From an uncultured Oscillospiraceae bacterium (GTDB lineage Bacteria; Bacillota_A; Clostridia; Oscillospirales; Oscillospiraceae), in assembly GCA_900754605.1 (NCBI GenBank), contig CAAEDK010000192.1:1-18617 (forward strand): a stretch of 18,617 nt of DNA, given 5' to 3'. The position numbers were made by a program, and so were the translations under genes. This document shows positions 1-6,236 of the stretch, in pieces. The stretch's first letter is position 1, and every line of letters starts with the position of its first letter. A model generated the notes under the pieces. It did no database searches. It saw nothing but the letters and a program-made list of their open reading frames with translations, and had not been told where the DNA came from.

Positions 1-24
1 CGGCCATCGGCCGCCCGCTTTTTT
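1..24 (+). terminator. 3' part of a possible terminator of a gene left of the window
   Basis: The window opens with a GC-rich stretch containing GGCC-ATC-GGCC followed by CCCGC and a run of seven T (18-24). This is what the distal arm and U-tract of an intrinsic terminator look like. The proximal arm may lie outside the window, so the call cannot be completed. Confidence 0.35.
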
Positions 25-112
25 TACACAATCTGAACGGTGCTGACCGCAAACGCACACCCTTTTTACATCCGTGCTCGTATACTGGGGGGCAAACGGA
101 GGTGCCGTTATT

Positions 113-1477
113 ATGGATTATGGGATATGGACGCTGCTTCCAATCGTCGTCGTAGTGGCCGTGGCGCTCAAGAGCAGACGGGCGCTGGAGCCGCTGATTC
201 TGGGAACCCTGCTCACCTATATCATCGTCGATGGACTTTCCTTCCCCATCGGCTGGATGGACGCCTTTTTCCGGGTGGCCACCGACCAGAGCCACCAGTG
301 GGTGTTCATGGTGTGCGGCCTGTTCGGCGCGCTGATCGCCCTGCTGGGCGCCTCCCACGGGACGCTGGGCTTCTCCCGGCTGCTGGGTCGGCTTTGCCGG
401 GGCCCCAGGACCACGCTGATTGTGACCTGGGTCATGGGGATTCTGATCTTTGTGGACGACTATCTGAATATCATGACCCTGAGCACCTGCATGCGCAAGC
501 TCACCGACCGGCAGAAGGTGCCCCGGGAGACCCTGTCCTACATCATCGACTCCACCGGCGCGCCGGTGTGCGCCCTGCTGCCCTTCTCCACCTGGGCGGT
601 GTTCTTTGCCGGGCTGTTCTACGCCGAGGCGGGCATCCAGGAGCTGGGCTACGGGAGCGCCATCAACACCTTCTGCGCCGTGATCCCCTTCGTCTTCTAC
701 GCCATCGCGGCGGTGGCGCTGGTACCCCTGTTCTCCCTGGGGCTGGTGCCCAAGCTGGGGCGGATGAAGAAGGCCTATCGCCGGGTGGAGGAGACCGGAA
801 AGGTCTACTCCCCCGAGAGCGCCGAGCTGAATCTGGAGGACGAGGACGACTCCCCGGCCATTACCGGTTGCCTGTGGGACTTTGTGCTCCCCATCGGCAC
901 GCTGATCGCCCTGACTATCGTGGGGGGCGAGCTGTTCCTGGCCCTGGTGGCCGCCATCGCCGTGTGCTTTTTGCTCTACATCCCCCGGAAGAAGCTGTCT
1001 CTCACTAGGTTCTGCGACCTGGCCATGCACGGCTTTTGCAACATGATCCCCACGGTGGCCATCATCTTCTTTGCCTTTGTGATGCAGGAGGGCATGACCG
1101 AGATCGGCATCGCCCCCTTCGTCATCAATGCCGTCAAGCCCATCCTGAGCCCGGCGGTGTTCCCGGCCATCGCCTTCCTGGTGGTGGCGGCCCTCAACTT
1201 CACCACCGGCAGCGTGTGGGGCATCACCGCCGTGACGGTGCCGATCCTGCTGCCCCTGGCCTTCTCCATCGGGGCCAACCCCCTGCTGGTCATGGGCGCC
1301 ATCGTCTCCGGCGCCACCCTGGGCAGCCACGCCTGCTTCTACTCCGACGCCACGGTGCTCACCTCCAGCTGCTGCAAGATGGAGAATATGGACCACGCCC
1401 TGTCCCAACTGCCCTATTCCCTGTGTGCGGCCGGGCTTTCGGCGGCGGGCTATCTGGTGTGCGGCCTCCTGATGTAG
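113..1477 (+). CDS. NhaC-family Na+/H+ antiporter
   Basis: Predicted integral membrane protein of 454 residues, almost entirely hydrophobic helices: an N-terminal segment (LLPIVVVVAVAL), several central ones, and a C-terminal pair near LCAAGLSAAGYLVCGLLM. The conserved-looking blocks FVDDYLNIMT, GAPVCALLPFSTW, NFTTGSVWGITAVTVPI and GSHACFYSDATVL fit the NhaC/YheL-type antiporters, which exchange Na+ for H+ across the cell membrane. I chose the ATG at 113 because GGAGGT at 98-103 sits 9-10 nt upstream. A GTG at 74 is in frame but would add 13 unlikely residues and has no ribosome site. A TATACT at 81-86 could be a -10 element, but no convincing -35 is visible. The gene ends 37 nt before the macro-domain gene. 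Family placement is strong; the exchanged ion is inferred (NhaC-like relatives include amino-acid exchangers). Confidence 0.85.
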   Translation: MDYGIWTLLPIVVVVAVALKSRRALEPLILGTLLTYIIVDGLSFPIGWMDAFFRVATDQSHQWVFMVCGLFGALIALLGASHGTLGFSRLLGRLCRGPRTTLIVTWVMGILIFVDDYLNIMTLSTCMRKLTDRQKVPRETLSYIIDSTGAPVCALLPFSTWAVFFAGLFYAEAGIQELGYGSAINTFCAVIPFVFYAIAAVALVPLFSLGLVPKLGRMKKAYRRVEETGKVYSPESAELNLEDEDDSPAITGCLWDFVLPIGTLIALTIVGGELFLALVAAIAVCFLLYIPRKKLSLTRFCDLAMHGFCNMIPTVAIIFFAFVMQEGMTEIGIAPFVINAVKPILSPAVFPAIAFLVVAALNFTTGSVWGITAVTVPILLPLAFSIGANPLLVMGAIVSGATLGSHACFYSDATVLTSSCCKMENMDHALSQLPYSLCAAGLSAAGYLVCGLLM

Positions 1478-1514
1478 TATAATAGGGACAGAATGGGGAA
1501 AAGGAGGAGTCAGG

Positions 1515-2033
1515 ATGCCCATGTATTTGTATTTGGGCGATATCACCCGGATGGAGACAGACGCCATTGTGAACGCCGCCGGCACGGATCTGCGGCGCTG
1601 CCCGGGCATCTGCGACGCGATTTTCGCCGCCGCCGACACGGAGGAGCTGGAGAGGGCGTGCCGGAAGCTGGGCCGCTGCCGCATCGGGCAGGCGGTGGCC
1701 ACGCCGGGCTGCGGGCTGCCCTGCCGGTACATCATTCACGTGGCCGGGCCGGGCTGGTACGGTGGGGAGCCCCGGGAGCGGTTCCTGCTGGCCGGGTGCT
1801 ACCAGAACGCCCTGCATAAGGCGTATCTGTGCAGTTGCCGGCGGGTGGCGGTGCCGCTGATCTTCTCCGGCGACTGCCACATGCCGCGGGCGGCCTCCCT
1901 CCGCGTGGCTGGGGCGGCGATTGCCGATTTCTGCCAGCGCCATCCCTCCATGGAGGTGACGCTGGTGCTCTACCGGCAGAGCATCTACGACATGGCTAAG
2001 CGTATCCTGGGCTGGGAGGACGCGCCGTCATAA
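1515..2033 (+). CDS. Macro-domain (ADP-ribose-binding-like) protein, divergent
   Basis: A 172-residue protein with a macro-domain layout. The N-terminal strand and loop GDITRMETDAIVNAAG (residues 8-23) match the family's GDIT...DAIVNAAN. IIHVAGPGW (near 73) and VAVPLIFSGDCHMPRAASL (112-130) match the later family blocks. Macro domains bind or hydrolyse ADP-ribose derivatives. Two binding-loop positions differ: the Asn after NAA, normally NAAN, is Gly, and the loop that is usually GGGV reads CPGI. Ligand or catalytic behaviour may therefore be altered. The start is supported by AAGGAGGAG at 1501-1509, 5-6 nt upstream of ATG. A TATAAT at 1478-1483, just after the preceding stop, may be a -10 box, though its -35 is poor. 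It could be co-transcribed with the antiporter. Function beyond the fold is unknown. Confidence 0.8.
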   Translation: MPMYLYLGDITRMETDAIVNAAGTDLRRCPGICDAIFAAADTEELERACRKLGRCRIGQAVATPGCGLPCRYIIHVAGPGWYGGEPRERFLLAGCYQNALHKAYLCSCRRVAVPLIFSGDCHMPRAASLRVAGAAIADFCQRHPSMEVTLVLYRQSIYDMAKRILGWEDAPS

Positions 2034-2089
2034 GGGGGGACGGGCCTGCATATACATGCCACAGTTACCGAAACCAGGTAGGAGAGTGG

Positions 2090-2707
2090 ATGGATATGCA
2101 AACAGGCTGGAATGAGAACCGGGCGCTGCTGCGGGGCACCGCGGCGGCGGAGCCGGTGCTGTCCCATGAGACCCACGGCGTGGTATACGAGACCTTTCCC
2201 CTCGCCGTCCGGCGGCTGTCCGGCTCGGAGGACCGGGTCAACGTCCTGGTCCCCCGGGTCCTGCTGGAGCAGCGGCCCGTGACGGAGGGGATGGAGCTGG
2301 AGGTGGAGGGGGAGGTGCGCTCCTTCAACAACAAGAGCGGCAAGGGCAGCCGCCTGGTGATCACCCTCTACGCCAAGGAGCTGCGCCCCGCCGCCGGAGA
2401 ACACGAAAACCAGCTCCTGCTGGCGGGGGTGCTGTGCAAGCCGCCGGTGGTGCGGCGCACCCCGCTGGGCCGGGACATCTGCGATTTGATGCTGGCGGTG
2501 AACCGCCGGTACGGCCGGGCGGACTACCTGCCCTGCATCGCCTGGGGCGGCCTGGCCCGGCGGTGCGGGGCACTGGAGGTGGGGGACGGCGTGCGCATTG
2601 AGGGGCGGCTCCAGAGCCGGGCCTACACCAAGGTGGACCACGGCGTCAGTGAGGTGCGCACCGCCTACGAGGTCTCCGTCATGAAGCTGGAGCCGGTGGA
2701 GACATAA
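2090..2707 (+). CDS. Tandem OB-fold, single-strand-DNA-binding-like protein
   Basis: A 205-residue protein that appears to contain two similar OB-fold halves. Residues ~8-98 run from RALLRGTAAAEPVL through VEGEVRSFNNKSGKGSRLVI to YAKELRP. Residues ~105-203 run from NQLLLAGVLCKPPVVRRT through CIAWGGLARRCGALEVGDGVRIEGRLQSRAY to VSVMKLEPV. The second half carries the classic SSB/PriB pattern (cargo-binding strand, xxAWG, GDxVxIEGRLQSR). It lacks the acidic SSB tail that recruits partners, so it is probably not the main replicative SSB. The ATG at 2090 has GGAG 5 nt upstream; a second ATG at 2096 would have 11 nt spacing and is also possible. It follows the macro-domain gene by 56 nt. The role (DNA binding) is inferred from fold pattern only. 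Confidence 0.7.
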   Translation: MDMQTGWNENRALLRGTAAAEPVLSHETHGVVYETFPLAVRRLSGSEDRVNVLVPRVLLEQRPVTEGMELEVEGEVRSFNNKSGKGSRLVITLYAKELRPAAGEHENQLLLAGVLCKPPVVRRTPLGRDICDLMLAVNRRYGRADYLPCIAWGGLARRCGALEVGDGVRIEGRLQSRAYTKVDHGVSEVRTAYEVSVMKLEPVET

Positions 2708-2712
2708 CAGAA

Positions 2713-2740
2713 GGGCGGGGCTGCTGACGCGGCCCCGCCC
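2713..2740. terminator. GC-rich hairpin between convergent genes
   Basis: GGGCGGGGC (2713-2721) pairs with GCCCCGCCC (2732-2740) across a ten-base loop. It sits between the stop of the OB-fold gene and the stop of the convergent glycosyltransferase gene, where a bidirectional terminator is expected. Neither side has a long T run, so it is a weak intrinsic terminator by sequence. Confidence 0.5.
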
Positions 2741-2808
2741 CTTTCGGGCTATTTGCATTTCGGGTTGTTACGGAACAGGCGGATTCGTGACGGCGGTTTC
2801 CTTTCCGC

Positions 2809-3837
2809 TCAGTTGAACTTGTAGATCTTCCGGGCCAGGCGGTAGAGCTTGACGGACAGCTTGCGGCCCTGGTAGCCGGGGATGTTGCCCACGAAGGACA
2901 GGGAGCGGTACTTGAGCTTGTGGTACAGCTCGGGGTTGCTGGTGCGCAGGTACTCCCACAGCTCGGTCTTCTTGCCCAGGGCGGCGGGAGAGCCGTCGAT
3001 GATGAGGAAGATGGAGGAGATGGTCATCATCATGGACAGGTAGCTGGTCATATACCGGGCCAGCTTGCGCTGGGTTTGGTAGAGCTGCTTGAGGTTGTGG
3101 CTGTCGATCATCAGCTTGGTGACCCGCACCTGCTGGTCTACCCGGGTGACCATCACCTTTTCGTTCACGCTCTGGTCGGCCCGGCCGATGAAGTAGCGGT
3201 AGAGATCCACATCCATGTAGTAGATGCTCTTTACCGCCGGCAGGGGCTGGTAGACAAAGATGTTGTCCACATAGAAGGTGTGCTTGGGCAGCTCCAGCTG
3301 GCAGGCGCGCAGCATCTCGGTGCGGTAGATGACCGAGTGCATCAGCAGGTACTGGGAGGGCCGGAAGCGGCCGATCTCGTTCCAGGTGAACACGCGGCCC
3401 TCGGGGAACACGTTGGTATACTTCATCACCTTCTGCGTGTTGTCCTCCACGTGCTCATAGACGTAGTTGGCGATAAAGAGGTCCAGCGGCTGCTCCGCCC
3501 CGGCGAACGCCCTCAGCTTGTCCAGAACGGCCTTCAGGGCCGCCTCGTCCAGCCAGTCGTCGGAGTCCACCACCTTATAGTACATCCCTTGGGCGTGGCG
3601 CAGGCCCTGGTTGACCCCCTCACCGTGGCCGCCGTTCTCCTGGTGGATGGCCCGCACGATGTCCGGGTACTCCGCCTGATAGCGGTCGCAGATGGCGGGG
3701 GTGTCGTCCTTGGTGGAGCCGTCGTCCACCAGGATGATCTCGATGTCGTCCCCGCCGGTGAGCAGGGTGCGCACGCAGTGATCCATGTAGGCCGCGGAGT
3801 TGTAGCAGGGCACCGCGAATGTGATGAGCTTTGACAT
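2809..3837 (-). CDS. Family 2 glycosyltransferase
   Basis: A 342-residue GT-A-fold glycosyltransferase. It has the nucleotide-sugar site LVDDGSTKDDT (residues 37-47), HQENGGHGEGVNQGL (~65-79) and the metal-binding DxDD-type motif VDSDDWLD (90-97). The family transfers a sugar from a nucleotide donor to a surface glycan or lipid. There is no obvious membrane anchor. Start chosen at 3837: GAGGAG lies 7 nt upstream and overlaps the stop of the upstream mutase gene, which suggests translational coupling; the GTG at 3852 lies inside that stop region without its own ribosome site. It lies 11 nt downstream of the UDP-galactopyranose mutase gene, so a galactofuranosyl donor is a reasonable guess but is not shown by the sequence. 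Confidence 0.85.
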   Translation of the reverse strand: MSKLITFAVPCYNSAAYMDHCVRTLLTGGDDIEIILVDDGSTKDDTPAICDRYQAEYPDIVRAIHQENGGHGEGVNQGLRHAQGMYYKVVDSDDWLDEAALKAVLDKLRAFAGAEQPLDLFIANYVYEHVEDNTQKVMKYTNVFPEGRVFTWNEIGRFRPSQYLLMHSVIYRTEMLRACQLELPKHTFYVDNIFVYQPLPAVKSIYYMDVDLYRYFIGRADQSVNEKVMVTRVDQQVRVTKLMIDSHNLKQLYQTQRKLARYMTSYLSMMMTISSIFLIIDGSPAALGKKTELWEYLRTSNPELYHKLKYRSLSFVGNIPGYQGRKLSVKLYRLARKIYKFN

Positions 3838-3848
3838 GGGCAGTCTCC

Positions 3849-5018
3849 TCACTTCAATAGGTCGTCACACAGCTCCAGCGCCCGTGCGGCGATGGCGTCC
3901 ATGTTGTAGTATTTGTCCTCCGCCAGCCGGCCCAGCAGGTGGAAATTCGGATAGCGGTCCGCCTCCGCCCGGTATTTGGCGTACAGGGCGTTGTTCCCGG
4001 CGTTGATGATGGCGTAGTAGGGGATCTCCCCCTTCGCTCCGGTGTAGGCGCGGGAGTACTCCTTCATGATGGTGGTTTGGCCGGGCAGCTCCTGCCCAGT
4101 CAGGTACTTGAACTCGGTGATGCGGGTGTAGTCCTGATCCACGGTATAGTTTACCGTTCCGTGGCTCTGCCAGAAGTCCACCGGGTGGGTCTCAAAGCGG
4201 AAGTCCAGGGTGCGGTAGGGCAGGCGGCCGTATTTGCAGCCGAACAGCTCGTCCGCCGCGCCGGTATAGATGATGGGGCCGGAGAAGGGCCTCCCGTCCA
4301 GAAGGGCGGCGCTGCCGTCCAGGGTCAGGCGGCTGGCCGCGTCCACCCCCAGCTCCACCGTGATGTCCGGGTGGTCCAGCAGGGACTGGAACATGGGGGT
4401 GTAGCCCTCCAGAGGCATGCCCTGGTAGGCGTCCTGAAAGTAGCGGCAGTCCTCCGACAGAAAGACCGGCACCCGGGCGGTGGTGTTGGGGTCGATCTCC
4501 TCCGGCGTCTGCCCCCACTGCTTCATGGTGTAGCGGACAAAGACGTGGCCATACACATAGTCGGCCAGGGCGGACAGCTCCGGGTCGGGATTCTGCCGCA
4601 GCTCCAGAATGGTGACCTTTTTCTCCATGCCATAGGCGGATACCAACTTCTCCGCCAGGGCGCGGGCCTTCTCCGGCGGAAAGGCGGCCCGCAGGGAGAC
4701 CAGGTTGAAGGGCACCGGGTACTCCAGCCGCCCGTCCCCGTCGGGGAGATTGGCCACCACCTGGTGCTCGTAGGGCCGCCAGCGGGTGAAGCGGGAGAGA
4801 TAGTCAAACACGCGGGTGCTGTTGGTGTGGAAGATATGGGGGCCGTACTGGTGGATCAGCACCCCCGCCTCGTCGAAGCAATCATAGGCGTTGCCGCCCA
4901 CGTGGTTCCGGCGCTCCAGCACCAGTACCCGCTTGCCGCCCCGCTCGGCCAGCTCCCTGGCCGCCACGGAACCGGCCAGGCCGGCTCCGATGACAAGGCA
5001 GTCATATTGATGATTCAT
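3849..5018 (-). CDS. glf: UDP-galactopyranose mutase
   Basis: Converts UDP-galactopyranose to UDP-galactofuranose with a reduced flavin, supplying galactofuranose for cell-surface glycans. The 389-residue protein begins with a Rossmann FAD site (VIGAGLAGSVAARELAERG, residues 9-27) followed by VLVLERRNHVGGNAYD. It contains the family blocks QYGPHIFHTN, EYPVPFNL, MKQWGQTPEEIDP, RVPVF, YQGMPLEGYTPMF and ITEFKYLTGQ. Length matches the family (about 365-390). The ATG at 5018 has GAGAGG 9 nt upstream; an upstream in-frame start at 5093 would add 25 residues without family similarity. It is followed at once by the glycosyltransferase, and the pyrophosphatase gene lies 92 nt upstream, so the three may form one - strand transcript. 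Confidence 0.93.
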   Translation of the reverse strand: MNHQYDCLVIGAGLAGSVAARELAERGGKRVLVLERRNHVGGNAYDCFDEAGVLIHQYGPHIFHTNSTRVFDYLSRFTRWRPYEHQVVANLPDGDGRLEYPVPFNLVSLRAAFPPEKARALAEKLVSAYGMEKKVTILELRQNPDPELSALADYVYGHVFVRYTMKQWGQTPEEIDPNTTARVPVFLSEDCRYFQDAYQGMPLEGYTPMFQSLLDHPDITVELGVDAASRLTLDGSAALLDGRPFSGPIIYTGAADELFGCKYGRLPYRTLDFRFETHPVDFWQSHGTVNYTVDQDYTRITEFKYLTGQELPGQTTIMKEYSRAYTGAKGEIPYYAIINAGNNALYAKYRAEADRYPNFHLLGRLAEDKYYNMDAIAARALELCDDLLK

Positions 5019-5109
5019 GGGGAATCGTCCTCTCTTCTCTGGTGTCAAACACAGTGTACCACAGGTTTCGGGAAAAAGGGGTAAACATCCCATTAAGATA
5101 TTCTTAAAA

Positions 5110-5715
5110 TTACTTCCCTTTCCCCTCGGGAGCGGTTGGCTGATCCGGCTCGGTGGGGTAGAGGCCCACTTTGGCGGAGGGGCCGCCTAGAAAGCACTCG
5201 GCATAGTGGTCCATGGCCTGCCGGATGACCTGCACGGCGGCGGCCCGGTCGTTCACATCCTTGGCCACGGCCTGCTTGCCCTCCAGAGCCTTGTAGACAG
5301 AGAAGAAGTGCTTCATCTCGTCAAAGAGGTGGGGGGGCAGATCCATCAGGTCGTGGTAGGGGTTGTAGGTGGGGTCGGAGAAGGGGATGGCGATGATCTT
5401 CTCGTCGTTCTTGCCGCCGTCCAGCATGGAGATGTAGCCGATGGGGTAGCAGCGCACCAGGGTGAGGGGGTCGATTTCCTCCGAACAGAGCACCAGCACG
5501 TCCAGCGGATCGCCGTCGTCGCCGTAGGTGCGGGGAATGAAGCCGTAGTTGGCGGGGTAGTGGGTGGAGGTGTGGAGCACCCGGTCCAGGATGATAAGCC
5601 CGGTTTCCTTATCCAGCTCGTACTTCTTCTTGCTGCCCTTGGGAATCTCAATGACCGCCACGAAGTCCTCGGGCTGGATGCGGCTGGGGCTGATATCATG
5701 CCAGATATTTGACAT
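5110..5715 (-). CDS. ppa: Inorganic pyrophosphatase, family I
   Basis: Cytoplasmic enzyme that hydrolyses pyrophosphate to phosphate and pulls biosynthetic reactions, including nucleotide-sugar formation, forward. The 201-residue protein has the family signature DGDPLDVLV (residues 67-75) with the metal-binding aspartates. It also has the active-site Lys region IPKGSKKKYELD (24-35), HYPANYGFIPRT (52-63) and the acidic site MLDGGKNDEK. The ATG at 5715 has AAAGGAG 8 nt upstream; the GTG three codons earlier is less likely. The protein is slightly longer than E. coli Ppa (about 175), with a Pro/Lys-rich C-terminal tail. It has its own TATAAT promoter at 5748-5753 and is first in the likely ppa-glf-glycosyltransferase transcript. 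Confidence 0.95.
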   Translation of the reverse strand: MSNIWHDISPSRIQPEDFVAVIEIPKGSKKKYELDKETGLIILDRVLHTSTHYPANYGFIPRTYGDDGDPLDVLVLCSEEIDPLTLVRCYPIGYISMLDGGKNDEKIIAIPFSDPTYNPYHDLMDLPPHLFDEMKHFFSVYKALEGKQAVAKDVNDRAAAVQVIRQAMDHYAECFLGGPSAKVGLYPTEPDQPTAPEGKGK

Positions 5716-5747
5716 CGTAAACACTCCTTTTGTGGGTCTTTTCTCCC

Positions 5748-5776
5748 ATTATAGCCGTCCGGGAGGAAAAAAACAA
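5748..5776 (-). promoter_or_regulatory. Promoter of the ppa transcript
   Basis: Reading the - strand, a perfect TATAAT (5748-5753) lies 17 bp from a weak TTGTTT (5771-5776). The ppa ATG is about 32 nt downstream. It is divergent from the blaI-like promoter, and the two -35 regions are only about 9 bp apart. Confidence 0.6.
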
Positions 5777-5784
5777 CATTTGTC

Positions 5785-5813
5785 TTGACAAATAAAACCT
5801 ACAGATGTATGCT
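5785..5813 (+). promoter_or_regulatory. Promoter of the blaI-blaR1-like operon
   Basis: A perfect -35 TTGACA (5785-5790) is separated by 17 bp from TATGCT (5808-5813, four of six). The -35 lies inside a palindrome ATTTGTC-TT-GACAAAT (5778-5793), and the spacer and -10 are covered by operator 1. This geometry fits repression by the BlaI-like protein encoded just downstream. Confidence 0.75.
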
Positions 5814-5839
5814 CAGCTTGAGCAAGACATACATTTGTA
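5800..5839 (+). promoter_or_regulatory. Two TACANNTGTA operators for the BlaI/MecI-type repressor
   Basis: TACAGATGTA (5800-5809) overlaps the promoter spacer and -10. TACATTTGTA (5830-5839) lies just before the GGAGG ribosome site (5840-5844). Each is palindromic in its outer four bases, matching the TACA-TGTA core known for BlaI/MecI operators. Together they also form a larger inverted repeat (CTACAGATGTATG and CATACATTTGTAG). The centres are 30 bp apart, about three helical turns, so two dimers could sit on the same face. Autoregulation is the likely role. Confidence 0.8.
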
Positions 5840-5852
5840 GGAGGTGAATGGG

Positions 5853-6236
5853 ATGAAGAAGCTCAACCGCCTGCCCGAGGCGGAGCTGACCGTCATGCGG
5901 GCCGTGTGGCGGCTGGAGCCGCCCGTCCCCACCGGGGCCATCCGCACCCGGCTGGAGAAGGAGCGGCCGTGGAATCTGTCCGCCCTTCAGACCCTGCTGG
6001 CCCGGCTGACCGAGCGGGGCTTCCTGTCCGTGGGGAAGGAGGGGCGGCAGAACGTCTATACCCCCCTGGTGGACGAGGGGGAGTACCTGGCGTTTGAGAA
6101 CGCCCCCTTCCTGGAGGGGAGGGGCCTGCCCGGCCTGGTGGCCGCCCTGTATGACAGCCGCTCCGTCAGCCGGGAGGAGCTGGCCGAGTTGCGGGTCTTC
6201 CTGGACGAGGCCATGGGGAAGGAGGGGGACGTATGA
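5853..6236 (+). CDS. BlaI/MecI/CopY-family repressor
   Basis: A 127-residue winged-helix repressor. LPEAELTVMRAVWR (residues 7-20) and the recognition region LSALQTLLARLTERGFLSVGKEGRQNVYTPLV (42-73) match the BlaI/MecI pattern; the C-terminal half (from ~76) would be the dimerisation helices. Members bind TACA-TGTA operators and are inactivated when a BlaR1/MecR1-type membrane protease senses its signal. The ATG at 5853 has GGAGG 8 nt upstream. The stop overlaps the start of the protease gene (ATGA, 6233-6236), so the two are translated together. Since no beta-lactamase gene is next to it, the regulon is unknown; the clear target is its own promoter. Confidence 0.9.
   Translation: MKKLNRLPEAELTVMRAVWRLEPPVPTGAIRTRLEKERPWNLSALQTLLARLTERGFLSVGKEGRQNVYTPLVDEGEYLAFENAPFLEGRGLPGLVAALYDSRSVSREELAELRVFLDEAMGKEGDV

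Noticed and set aside
2920..3834. 304-aa + strand open frame
   Set aside because: It lies antisense to the glycosyltransferase, has a Val/Gly/His-rich composition typical of GC-rich antisense frames, and shows no domain or ribosome site.
3939..5084. 381-aa + strand open frame
   Set aside because: Antisense shadow of the UDP-galactopyranose mutase gene, with low-complexity composition.
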